From: Psychrobacter sp.
GTDB lineage: Bacteria; Pseudomonadota; Gammaproteobacteria; Pseudomonadales; Moraxellaceae
DNA length: 8,249 nt
Assembly (NCBI GenBank): GCA_020024075.1
Contig: JAHHUJ010000087.1
Span: 1 to 8,249, forward strand
Direction of reading: 5' to 3'
Shown here in pieces: positions 1 through 5,928 of this stretch. A program made the translations under genes and the position numbers. Every line of letters starts with the position of its first letter. Within the stretch, counting starts at the first letter, position 1. The notes beneath the pieces are model-generated. The model worked only from the letters and a program-made list of their open reading frames with translations. It ran no database searches and had not been told where the DNA came from.

Positions 1-469
1 GTTCACCACTGGCCCAATAAGCTTCCATAGCAGGCTCGTCTAATTCAACAAAAGTAACCTCTGTTTTCTCTAAAATATGTTCACTACAAAGACGATTGGC
101 TTGGTTATCAAAAACAGTTAACTGTACCGCTGTCCAAACCGCATGCTGTGTATTTGACATCTTTTGCCACATAGCAAAGGCATCCGCCTTGTCCTTTGGT
201 TTTACCAAAATAGATAGACCATCGGCAAGCACCCCAATAGTATCAGAGGTGATGACCAAATAATGACGCTCCCCTGTCTCATAGAGGTCAGTTAGGTTCT
301 GTCCAGCAGCAGCGGCTTTGGCTTGCACCATGCGCACAATATAATCCTGCGGTGTCTCATCAGGTAGTACACTTTCATCAACTTCAACCGCTTGGGTGAC
401 AAAATCAATATCTGCCAAGGTTAATAATTGTTGACGGCGCGGGGAGGTAGAAGCCAGAATAATTTTCAT
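1..469 (-). CDS. maf: Maf-family nucleotide pyrophosphatase (YhdE-like), partial, C-terminus outside window
   Basis: Maf proteins hydrolyse non-canonical or selected nucleoside triphosphates (dTTP/UTP for the YhdE branch) to the monophosphate and pyrophosphate in the cytoplasm. The minus-strand frame opens with ATG at 467-469 and gives 156 residues before the window edge; the family is about 190-210 long, so roughly 40-50 C-terminal residues are missing. The N-terminus MKIILASTSPRRQQLL carries the family substrate-binding SxSPRR signature at residues 7-12. The block VITSDTIGV holds the expected catalytic Asp at residue 76, and LVKPKDKADAF matches the KPxD segment, although the Gly or Glu usually found before KP is Val here. 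HAVWTAV at 109-115 fits the family's H-V-TAV strand. It lies 104 bp after mreD as the fourth gene of an mreB-mreC-mreD-maf order, which supports the YhdE branch. No strong ribosome binding site is visible before the ATG. The YceF-type subfamily cannot be excluded from the partial sequence. Confidence 0.93.
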   Translation of the reverse strand, partial: MKIILASTSPRRQQLLTLADIDFVTQAVEVDESVLPDETPQDYIVRMVQAKAAAAGQNLTDLYETGERHYLVITSDTIGVLADGLSILVKPKDKADAFAMWQKMSNTQHAVWTAVQLTVFDNQANRLCSEHILEKTEVTFVELDEPAMEAYWASGE

Positions 470-556
470 TATATGCTCAGAGTTATCAGGGGGTTAATAA
501 GGTTTTATTCAAATATAGGCGTGGCTACGTATACCAAGATAGCTGACATTGTTTGA

Positions 557-592
557 GTATTTTTTATAAATTTTTAGTATTTTTTTATAAAA
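557..592. repeat. AT-rich near-direct repeat across the mreD stop codon
   Basis: GTATTTTTTATAAA at 557-570 recurs as GTATTTTTTTATAAAA at 577-592, a period of 20 bp. The repeat spans the end of mreD (stop at 574-576) and the start of the mreD-maf spacer. It could be simple AT-tract bias or replication slippage. No stem with a T-run was seen, so it is not called a terminator. Confidence 0.45.
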
Positions 593-1059
593 TAGTTCAA
601 CGACAAATACACCAAGGGCCAAGTGACTATACTAACTAGCAAGCTAAATATAGCACTGGTAAAAAATATGTTCTGGGTAAGGTATTGTACCAACCATAAG
701 GTTAACTGAAAAACTATTAAGGCAACGCTAGCCACTGCCCAAGCAATAGACAAATTCAACTGCTTAACATACTGCCCCATAAATCTAACAGAGAACGCCA
801 TCACCACAGCCGCAAAGGCTTGTTGGCCCAAACGCGTGTCCAATAATAGATCTGAGATGATACCAATGGCAAAAGCGGTCACTACTCCTACATAATTTGG
901 CTGATATATTAACCAAAAAATAAGCACCATAATAAGTGCCATAGGACGCAGCAAGGAGGCTTCTAAGCCCATAGGATAGATATTGATAACAGAAGCTACT
1001 ACAAAGCTTGCAATAACTACCATTAAAGATTGGAAAGGGCTTAAAGGAGTTTTCATCAT
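574..1059 (-). CDS. mreD: Rod shape-determining protein MreD
   Basis: MreD is an integral inner-membrane protein of the elongasome; with MreC it couples MreB filaments to peptidoglycan synthesis and so keeps the rod or coccobacillary shape. The 161 residues match the usual family length (about 160) and are almost entirely hydrophobic. Membrane segments lie near residues 10-27, 38-52, 55-75, 79-93, 102-126 and 131-157. The motif GIISDLLLDTRLGQQA at 66-81, with its conserved Gly and Asp, and the LRPM segment near 37-40 are typical of MreD. Two consecutive ATG codons (1057-1059 and 1054-1056) are possible starts; only a weak AAAAGG lies further upstream, so the first was kept. The gene sits 220 bp after mreC, a long gap for this operon, and 104 bp before maf. 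The stop codon lies inside an AT-rich near-direct repeat. Confidence 0.93.
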   Translation of the reverse strand: MMKTPLSPFQSLMVVIASFVVASVINIYPMGLEASLLRPMALIMVLIFWLIYQPNYVGVVTAFAIGIISDLLLDTRLGQQAFAAVVMAFSVRFMGQYVKQLNLSIAWAVASVALIVFQLTLWLVQYLTQNIFFTSAIFSLLVSIVTWPLVYLSLNYFIKKY

Positions 1060-1076
1060 AATAGCAGCAGCGCCTT

Positions 1077-1283
1077 TTAAGAAGCCTCAATAGATAAGCT
1101 TAGGCAATGACTATTCATGAGGGTCATCAGGGTTATTTGGGATATGACAGAGCTAGAGTTAGAAAATTGACCGGCAGGCTTGTTATGCCTAACTGACAAT
1201 CTGAGCCATAAAACTTGGCGATACAATCGGCGGTATAAATTGTATTTTAATGGCAAACTCAGCAACATAACTATGTCACTCAC
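1077..1283 (-). other. Possible small open reading frame between mreC and mreD (68 codons)
   Basis: An open frame fills almost the whole mreC-mreD gap. It starts with GTG at 1281-1283, overlapping the mreC TGA stop as GTGA, and ends with TAA at 1077-1079, 17 bp before the first mreD ATG; an ATG also occurs at codon 6. The 68-residue translation has a basic, Leu/Tyr/Arg-rich first half (PLKYNLYRRLYRQVLWLRLSV) and a Ser/Asn-rich second half. I recognise no family. The other two minus frames are closed early by stops, so it is not an obvious frameshifted MreC tail. No ribosome binding site is clear beyond the possible translational coupling to mreC. It may be chance, a decayed part of mreC, or a small operon protein. 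Confidence 0.2.
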
Positions 1284-2200
1284 TTAGACTCAATAGAGCG
1301 ACTAGGTGGCACATAAGGAATCTGAGTAAGCTCTAAAGAGCCTGCAAATCTATCATCTCTAAAGTTTGGGGCGTGCTCACTGTCCTGCATAATTAACACA
1401 TAGGAGCTATTCACAAAGTCTGCTGCAGGAGTCACGTCAATATTCATAAAGTTTTCGTTTTGTTCAGGACTAATATACTCCACACGGCCTACACGGTAGC
1501 CAGCTGGAAAGCGGCCGCCTAGACCTGAGGATATTAGCTCATCACCTACCCGAATGTCTGAGGTTTTAAAAATATAATCAAGCTTCAGAGTGCTGGGCGT
1601 TCCTTCACCGGTAACAATGGCGCGCTGCCCTGTTCTTCTGACCGTTACCGATACAGATTGCAGCTCATCAGTAATGAGTAACAAGCGGCTAGTATTAGGG
1701 TAGACATTAATAATTTGGCCAAGGATACCATTTTCATCAATGGCGGTTTGTCCCACTTGCACCCCATCTTTACTGCCTTTATTTAGTACCACAATTTGCT
1801 TTAAGGGATTGGTGTCAGTACCAATTACTTGCGCCAAATTTAACTCATACTGATCCGGCTTAGTGGTGGATAAGATACCTTGCAAGCGTGCATTTTGGGC
1901 CAGCACATAATCTTGCTGTTGTAGCTTAGCCTGAGCATGTAGCAACTGAGCATGTAGCTGTACATTTTCACGACGCAAGGCTTCTTTACTCATTAACGTC
2001 CCATCTGCCCAGTGACTGACAAAAGTTGGCAACACCGACATTTGATAAATGGGCTGCATCGCTGAATGACTGGCATCGCGTATGGGGTTAAACCAGTCAG
2101 GATTTTTGCTGTCCAGTAACATCAAAACCATAGCGACCAGTAATACGGCCGCTGTTTTTCGTAAGGTAAGATTGTACTGAGCAAAGAGGGTCGTTGGCAT
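1280..2200 (-). CDS. mreC: Rod shape-determining protein MreC
   Basis: MreC is a bitopic inner-membrane protein whose periplasmic domain binds elongasome partners (PBP2, MreD) and scaffolds side-wall peptidoglycan synthesis. The 306-residue product begins with a short cytoplasmic tail containing LTLRK, then a membrane anchor at about residues 17-29 (AAVLLVAMVLMLL). A coiled coil follows at about 68-110 (SKEALRRENVQLHAQLLHAQAKL), then the beta-rich MreC domain at about 115-272. The signature SSGLGGRFPAGYRVGRVEYI at 224-243 is highly characteristic. The Pro/Ser-rich end after residue 275 looks disordered; at 306 the protein is shorter than E. coli MreC (367), mainly in this tail. The start at 2198-2200 places the anchor normally; no good Shine-Dalgarno is visible. 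It follows the mreB stop by 22 bp, so both are almost surely co-transcribed. Confidence 0.96.
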   Translation of the reverse strand: MPTTLFAQYNLTLRKTAAVLLVAMVLMLLDSKNPDWFNPIRDASHSAMQPIYQMSVLPTFVSHWADGTLMSKEALRRENVQLHAQLLHAQAKLQQQDYVLAQNARLQGILSTTKPDQYELNLAQVIGTDTNPLKQIVVLNKGSKDGVQVGQTAIDENGILGQIINVYPNTSRLLLITDELQSVSVTVRRTGQRAIVTGEGTPSTLKLDYIFKTSDIRVGDELISSGLGGRFPAGYRVGRVEYISPEQNENFMNIDVTPAADFVNSSYVLIMQDSEHAPNFRDDRFAGSLELTQIPYVPPSRSIESK

Positions 2201-2222
2201 AGTGAACTTACAAACTTATAGA

Positions 2223-3251
2223 TTATACAAAAATCATATTTAAACTTTTGTTATGAATAAAATCTAAGGCAGCACCACCACCACGACTGACGCAGGTAAG
2301 CGGATCTTCAGCGACAGTCACCGGAAGCCCCGTCTCTTTTGACAATAACTTGTCAAAATTACGTAGCAATGCACCGCCACCAGTCAACACAATACCGCGC
2401 TCGGCGATATCTGATGATAATTCAGGAGGCGTTTGCTCAAGAGCTGTTTTAACCGCACTAACGATTCCAGTTAATGAATCGCTCAATGCTTTTTGGATTT
2501 CTTCAGAAGTTACGGTTAGGGTTTTTGGCACCCCTTCTGCCATGCTACGACCACGAACTTCAACTTCAAGCTTTGCATCTTCATCGATAGCAGACCCTAC
2601 GCTTTGCTTAATACGCTCAGCTGTGGTTTCGCCAATCACACAGCCGTGGTTACGGCGTACATGGGTAATAATCGCTTCATCAAAGATATCACCACCAATA
2701 CGAATTGAGTCAGCATAGACACAACCTGATAATGAAATAACTGCAATCTCTGTGGTGCCACCGCCGATATCCACCACCATTGACCCGCTGGCTTCATGCA
2801 CTGGCAAATCTGCACCAATGGCTGCAGCCATAGGCTCCTCTAATAAGAACACCTTATTGGCACCTGCTGATGATACCGCCTCACGAATAGCACGACGCTC
2901 AACTAAGGTAGATTTGCATGGCACACAAACCACAACGTTTGGCTGAGCCAAAAAGCGTCTGGCTTTTACTTTACTGATGAAGTGCTTCAGCATTTTTTGA
3001 GTGACCTCAAAATCTGCAATAACCCCATCTTTTAAGGGACGAATTGCGGTAATATTATCGGGAGTACGACCTAGCATTTGCTTTGCATCAATGCCGACAG
3101 CAGCCACCGTTGGGTTCTGAGTACGGTTACTACGCAGAGCCACAACAGTAGGCTCATCGAGAACCACACCCTTTCCAGGCGCATAAATCAATGTATTGGC
3201 AGTACCAAGGTCAATGGCGATATTGTTAGATAGAAATCCAAACGGGTTCAT
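2223..3251 (-). CDS. mreB: Rod shape-determining protein MreB, bacterial actin
   Basis: MreB is the cytoplasmic actin homologue that forms ATP-dependent membrane-bound filaments and directs the elongasome. I chose the ATG at 3249-3251, giving MNPFGFLSNNIAIDLGTANTL and 342 residues, which aligns with other MreB N-termini. The frame is open to ATGs at 3303-3305 (360 residues) and at 3291-3296, but those add residues without family counterpart. In the short numbering, the phosphate-1 loop is DLGTANT at 14-20, the EEPMAAAIG segment with the catalytic Glu lies at 138-146, phosphate-2 is DIGGGTTE at 161-168, and the adenosine motif LTGGGALL is at 289-296. RIGGD at 184-188 and RGGG near 323 are also conserved. 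The N-terminal FGFL can serve as the membrane-binding amphipathic stretch. It is the first gene of the minus-strand mre operon, divergent from gatC. A TGGA about 10 nt before the chosen ATG is the only ribosome-binding-like sequence. Confidence 0.97.
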   Translation of the reverse strand: MNPFGFLSNNIAIDLGTANTLIYAPGKGVVLDEPTVVALRSNRTQNPTVAAVGIDAKQMLGRTPDNITAIRPLKDGVIADFEVTQKMLKHFISKVKARRFLAQPNVVVCVPCKSTLVERRAIREAVSSAGANKVFLLEEPMAAAIGADLPVHEASGSMVVDIGGGTTEIAVISLSGCVYADSIRIGGDIFDEAIITHVRRNHGCVIGETTAERIKQSVGSAIDEDAKLEVEVRGRSMAEGVPKTLTVTSEEIQKALSDSLTGIVSAVKTALEQTPPELSSDIAERGIVLTGGGALLRNFDKLLSKETGLPVTVAEDPLTCVSRGGGAALDFIHNKSLNMIFV

Positions 3252-3571
3252 GTATCGTGTTCCAGCGTATTGCGAGTTAAAGAGTAGCGTCATCATCCCA
3301 TGCATTTAATAAGCAGAGACTGGCTCTCAAAAAAAAGAGTCTAATATTTTAAAAAATATTTTAAGATTTTGTCGAATAGAAATAACACACTTTAACCAAA
3401 GTAAAGCATGACGACAAGAATAAACCTTGAAAATTTACTCAAATATTCGGGTGGTGCAAATTATAGCGGTTAATTATAGATAAATCATGTAAATATCATA
3501 TTTTTCATATAACTATACTGCATTAAATTGCAACATCTCATGTCAAAATCATTATTTAACCAATAATAGCA

Positions 3572-3585
3572 CCCTATTGATAGGG
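3572..3585. repeat. 14-bp palindrome CCCTATTGATAGGG
   Basis: CCCTAT and ATAGGG are perfect inverted arms around a 2-bp centre in the mreB/gatC intergenic region, about 90 bp upstream of the gatC -35 box. Nine bases further on, GTCATTGTGAC (3594-3604) is a second short dyad (GTCA/TGAC). No T-run follows the first dyad, so an operator is more likely than a terminator. No regulator family is assigned. Confidence 0.4.
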
Positions 3586-3670
3586 CTTTCGCTGTCATTG
3601 TGACTTATTTTAAAAACTAATGTGACCAATATTTACAATTTTAATAACCGATCGCATATTAAGGTAACCA

Positions 3671-3699
3671 CTGAAAATAAGTGCCAGTTGCATTATAAT
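3671..3699 (+). promoter_or_regulatory. Sigma-70 promoter for gatC
   Basis: CTGAAA at 3671-3676 (4 of 6 matches to TTGACA) is spaced 17 bp from a perfect TATAAT at 3694-3699. Transcription would start near 3706, giving a gatC leader of about 115 nt that contains the 3749-3791 direct repeat. This is the best promoter-like sequence in the intergenic region on the plus strand. Confidence 0.6.
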
Positions 3700-3748
3700 A
3701 GCCCGATACCCCAAAACAGTTTGATAAACTTCTTATTGCACTAATTTT

Positions 3749-3791
3749 TTTGCTAACTTTTTTATTCACTGTGTTTGCTAACTTTTCTATT
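3749..3791 (+). repeat. 18-bp direct repeat in the gatC leader
   Basis: TTTGCTAACTTTTTTATT at 3749-3766 is repeated as TTTGCTAACTTTTCTATT at 3774-3791, with 17 of 18 positions identical and a period of 25 bp. Both copies lie between the predicted gatC transcription start and the ribosome binding site at 3805-3809. They could be a tandem protein-binding site, an mRNA element, or a recent duplication. Confidence 0.7.
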
Positions 3792-3820
3792 AACCGATTT
3801 CAAAAAGGATGCTTTGTCTC

Positions 3821-4153
3821 ATGACTACCGATAGCACATCAAATTCGCAGACGCTTAATCGCGAAGATCAAATCTGTACCACTGATATCTTGGAAGTAGC
3901 CAAGCTTTCTCGCCTTGCGGTAGATGAAGAAGCTGCGCAACACTTCGCTGAGGATATCGCTAAAATTTTAGACATGATGCAGACCCTTGCAAGCGTAGAT
4001 ACCGATAATTTAACGCCCCTAGCCAACGTGCACGAAGCGGCTCAAGAATTACGTGCGGATATCCCAAATGCTGATATTGACCGTGAATTGAACCAATCTG
4101 TGGCTCCAGCGGTAGAACAAGGTCTATATCTGGTACCGCAAGTGATTGACTAA
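3821..4153 (+). CDS. gatC: Asp/Glu-tRNA amidotransferase subunit C
   Basis: GatC is the small subunit that wraps around GatA and GatB and stabilises the GatCAB complex, which transamidates Glu-tRNA(Gln) and/or Asp-tRNA(Asn). Two in-frame ATGs exist. The one at 3821 is preferred because AAGGA at 3805-3809 lies 11 nt upstream, whereas that same AAGGA touches the ATG at 3809 and could not serve it. The product is 110 residues. The GatC core starts at about residue 21 with TDILEVAKLSRLAVDEEA and continues through a helix (DIAKILDMMQTLASVDTDNL) to the conserved PLANV and LRADIP segments. The C-terminus VEQGLYLVPQVID is the normal GatC end. The first 20 residues (Ser/Thr/Asn/Gln-rich) extend beyond the typical 95-100-residue family length. 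It is the first gene of the gat cluster, but 275 bp separate it from gatA. Confidence 0.93.
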   Translation: MTTDSTSNSQTLNREDQICTTDILEVAKLSRLAVDEEAAQHFAEDIAKILDMMQTLASVDTDNLTPLANVHEAAQELRADIPNADIDRELNQSVAPAVEQGLYLVPQVID

Positions 4154-4428
4154 CCCTTGTCTATGACACGCAGTATTTTTGACTTTGTAAAAATTATCTT
4201 TGGCTTTATCAATAATTAAAACAGATCAAGCGGACTTAAAATAAGGTGTGGCAAAAAATTAATCTCAGCTAACAGCAAAAACTTATAACCATGCTTATTT
4301 ATAATAATGCTTATAAAGTCATAGCTGGTGATAAGTGGCCAAAAGACTTTATTTTCTACCCCTACTTTCAGTTAATAACCTTACTTTTAATAACTTTTAC
4401 CTTTAATTAATAACAATGGACACCCAAT
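4154..4428. other. Unusually long gatC-gatA spacer with repeats and a dyad
   Basis: No gene is seen in these 275 bp. A TATAAT at 4300-4305 has no good -35 box, so a separate gatA promoter is possible but unproven. ATGCTTAT occurs at 4291-4298 and 4307-4314. ATAAAGTC at 4313-4320 is the exact reverse complement of GACTTTAT at 4345-4352, an 8-bp stem with a 24-nt loop followed by TTTTC; it is too AT-rich to call a terminator. TTAATAAC occurs three times just before gatA, at 4372-4379, 4387-4394 and 4407-4414. Confidence 0.5.
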
Positions 4429-5928
4429 ATGTCTGACCTACATCACCTATCTGTTGCTCAGCTTGCTGATGGTCTAAAAAGCCAGCAGTTTAGCAGTATG
4501 GAACTGACCGACCATTTCCTAAAACGCATCAACAAGCTGGATGACAAAATCAACAGCTTTATTACTGTTGATGAAGAAGGCGCGCGTCAAGCGGCCAAAG
4601 CTGCGGATGAAAAACGCAGTGCAGGCGACAACTCAACGCTACTTGGCCTACCCATGGCTCATAAAGACCTGTTTTGCACCAAAGGCTTGCTCACTACTTC
4701 TGGCTCAAAAATGCTACACAACTTTGTGTCACCCTATGATGCCACTATCGTCTCAAACATTCGTGAAGCCGGCGCTGTGTGCTTAGGTAAGCTGAATATG
4801 GATGAGTTCGCCATGGGCTCTGATAACGAAAGCTCATACTATGGTGTCGTACATAATCCTTGGGATACAAGCCGTGTCCCTGGAGGCTCATCAGGTGGCT
4901 CAGCAGCAGCTGTGGCAGCAGGTTTCGTACCTTTTGCTACTGGTAGTGATACTGGGGGCTCAATTCGCCAGCCTGCCTCATTCTGTGGCTTAACTGGTAT
5001 AAAGCCTACTTACGGCAGCGTATCTCGCTTTGGTATGATTGCTTATGCCTCAAGTTTAGATCAAGCAGGTGCTTTTGGCCGCTCAAGTGAGGACTGTGCA
5101 TATTTATTACAGCCTATGACCGGTCATGACCCTCGCGATGCTACCTCTATCAAACGCGAAGTGCCTGACTACATCGCAGATATGCACAAAGCGCTTCAAG
5201 ATGCTGACGCTGACAAACCATTTGCCGGTCTACGCATAGGTGTGGCAAAAGAATACTTCGGTAAAGGCTTAGATACTGAAGTGGACAGCAATGTTCGCAA
5301 TGCTCTGAAACAGTATGAGGACTTAGGTGCTACTATTGTTGAAGTCAACATTACCGACCCTGCTATCACTCTAGCGACTTATTATATGCTAGCCCCTGCT
5401 GAGGCCTCTTCAAACTTATCTCGCTTTGATGGGGTACGTTTTGGCTATCGCTGTGAAGAGCCAAAAGACTTAACAGATCTATACACCCGTTCACGCTCTG
5501 AAGGATTTGGTGATGAAGTACAGCGCCGTATCTTGATGGGGACTTATGCCTTATCTGCCGGCTACTACGATGCTTACTACACTAAGGCTCAAAAAGTACG
5601 CCGCTTAATCTTAGAGGACTTCAAAAAAGCTTTTGAGAAGTGTGATGTGATTGCTAGTCCCACTGCCCCCACCGCAGCCTATAAGCTAGAGACTGCCTTG
5701 GATCCGGTCACTATGTATCTAGGTGACGTCTACACCATTGGGGTCAACCTAGCGGGTCTACCTGCCATCAGTATGCCTGCCGGCTTCACTGAATCAGGGC
5801 TGCCTGTGGGTCTACAATTAATTGGCAATCACTGGGATGATAGCAAGCTACTATCGACCGCTCATATCTTCCAGCAACACACTGATTATCACACTAAGCT
5901 ATCTGCTACTGCACAGGAGAGCATCTAA
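4429..5928 (+). CDS. gatA: Asp/Glu-tRNA amidotransferase subunit A, amidase
   Basis: GatA is the glutaminase subunit of GatCAB: it releases ammonia from glutamine, which is channelled to GatB for amidation of Glu-tRNA(Gln) or Asp-tRNA(Asn). The 499-residue protein is an amidase-signature enzyme of normal length (about 480-500). The Ser-cisSer-Lys triad is complete: Lys79 in MAHKDLF, Ser154 in PGGSSGGS, and nucleophile Ser178 in GSDTGGSIR, at the positions known from Staphylococcus aureus GatA. Further family segments are KLNMDEFAMGSDNESS at 121-136, GIKPTYGSVSRFG at 190-202, and the C-terminal block NLAGLPAISMPAGF followed by GLPVGLQLIG. The ATG at 4429 has a weak GGA 8 nt upstream. Its TAA stop overlaps the gatB ATG by one base (TAATG), so translational coupling with gatB is likely. 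Confidence 0.98.
   Translation: MSDLHHLSVAQLADGLKSQQFSSMELTDHFLKRINKLDDKINSFITVDEEGARQAAKAADEKRSAGDNSTLLGLPMAHKDLFCTKGLLTTSGSKMLHNFVSPYDATIVSNIREAGAVCLGKLNMDEFAMGSDNESSYYGVVHNPWDTSRVPGGSSGGSAAAVAAGFVPFATGSDTGGSIRQPASFCGLTGIKPTYGSVSRFGMIAYASSLDQAGAFGRSSEDCAYLLQPMTGHDPRDATSIKREVPDYIADMHKALQDADADKPFAGLRIGVAKEYFGKGLDTEVDSNVRNALKQYEDLGATIVEVNITDPAITLATYYMLAPAEASSNLSRFDGVRFGYRCEEPKDLTDLYTRSRSEGFGDEVQRRILMGTYALSAGYYDAYYTKAQKVRRLILEDFKKAFEKCDVIASPTAPTAAYKLETALDPVTMYLGDVYTIGVNLAGLPAISMPAGFTESGLPVGLQLIGNHWDDSKLLSTAHIFQQHTDYHTKLSATAQESI
5914..5919 (+). promoter_or_regulatory. Ribosome binding site of gatB inside gatA
   Basis: AGGAGA lies within the last gatA codons, 8 nt before the gatB ATG at 5928. 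It is the clearest Shine-Dalgarno sequence in the window and fixes the gatB start at the TAATG overlap. Confidence 0.8.

Larger units (their letters stand above)
3252..3820. promoter_or_regulatory. Divergent mreB / gatC intergenic region
   Basis: These roughly 570 bp separate mreB (minus) from gatC (plus); no convincing gene is seen. The DNA is strongly AT-rich and must carry both promoters. For gatC a good sigma-70 promoter lies at 3671-3699. For mreB, TATAAT occurs on the minus strand at 3460-3465 and again at 3473-3478, but neither has a convincing -35 box, so the mreB promoter is only a candidate; it would leave a leader of about 200 nt. Other elements are AATATTTTAA repeated twice near 3343-3364, a run of eight A at 3329-3336, a 14-bp palindrome at 3572-3585, GTCATTGTGAC at 3594-3604, and an 18-bp direct repeat at 3749-3791. 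Confidence 0.6.

Noticed and set aside
785..1090. Minus-strand 101-codon frame overlapping mreD
   Set aside because: It is a shifted frame of mreD with a Cys/Tyr-rich translation typical of out-of-frame reading of a membrane protein gene.
2350..2946. Plus-strand open frames at 2350-2718 and 2752-2946
   Set aside because: They lie antisense inside mreB, have no recognisable family, and are explained by codon bias of the real gene on the other strand.
3316..3342. Hairpin beside the A-run in the mreB leader as a terminator or attenuator
   Set aside because: The possible stems are only 3-5 bp and mutually exclusive, and in the mreB direction the T-run precedes the stem, the wrong order for a terminator.
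4313..4352. Terminator between gatC and gatA
   Set aside because: The 8-bp stem is AT-rich with a 24-nt loop and only a short T-run, unlike the strong terminator at 7591-7625; kept only as a dyad.
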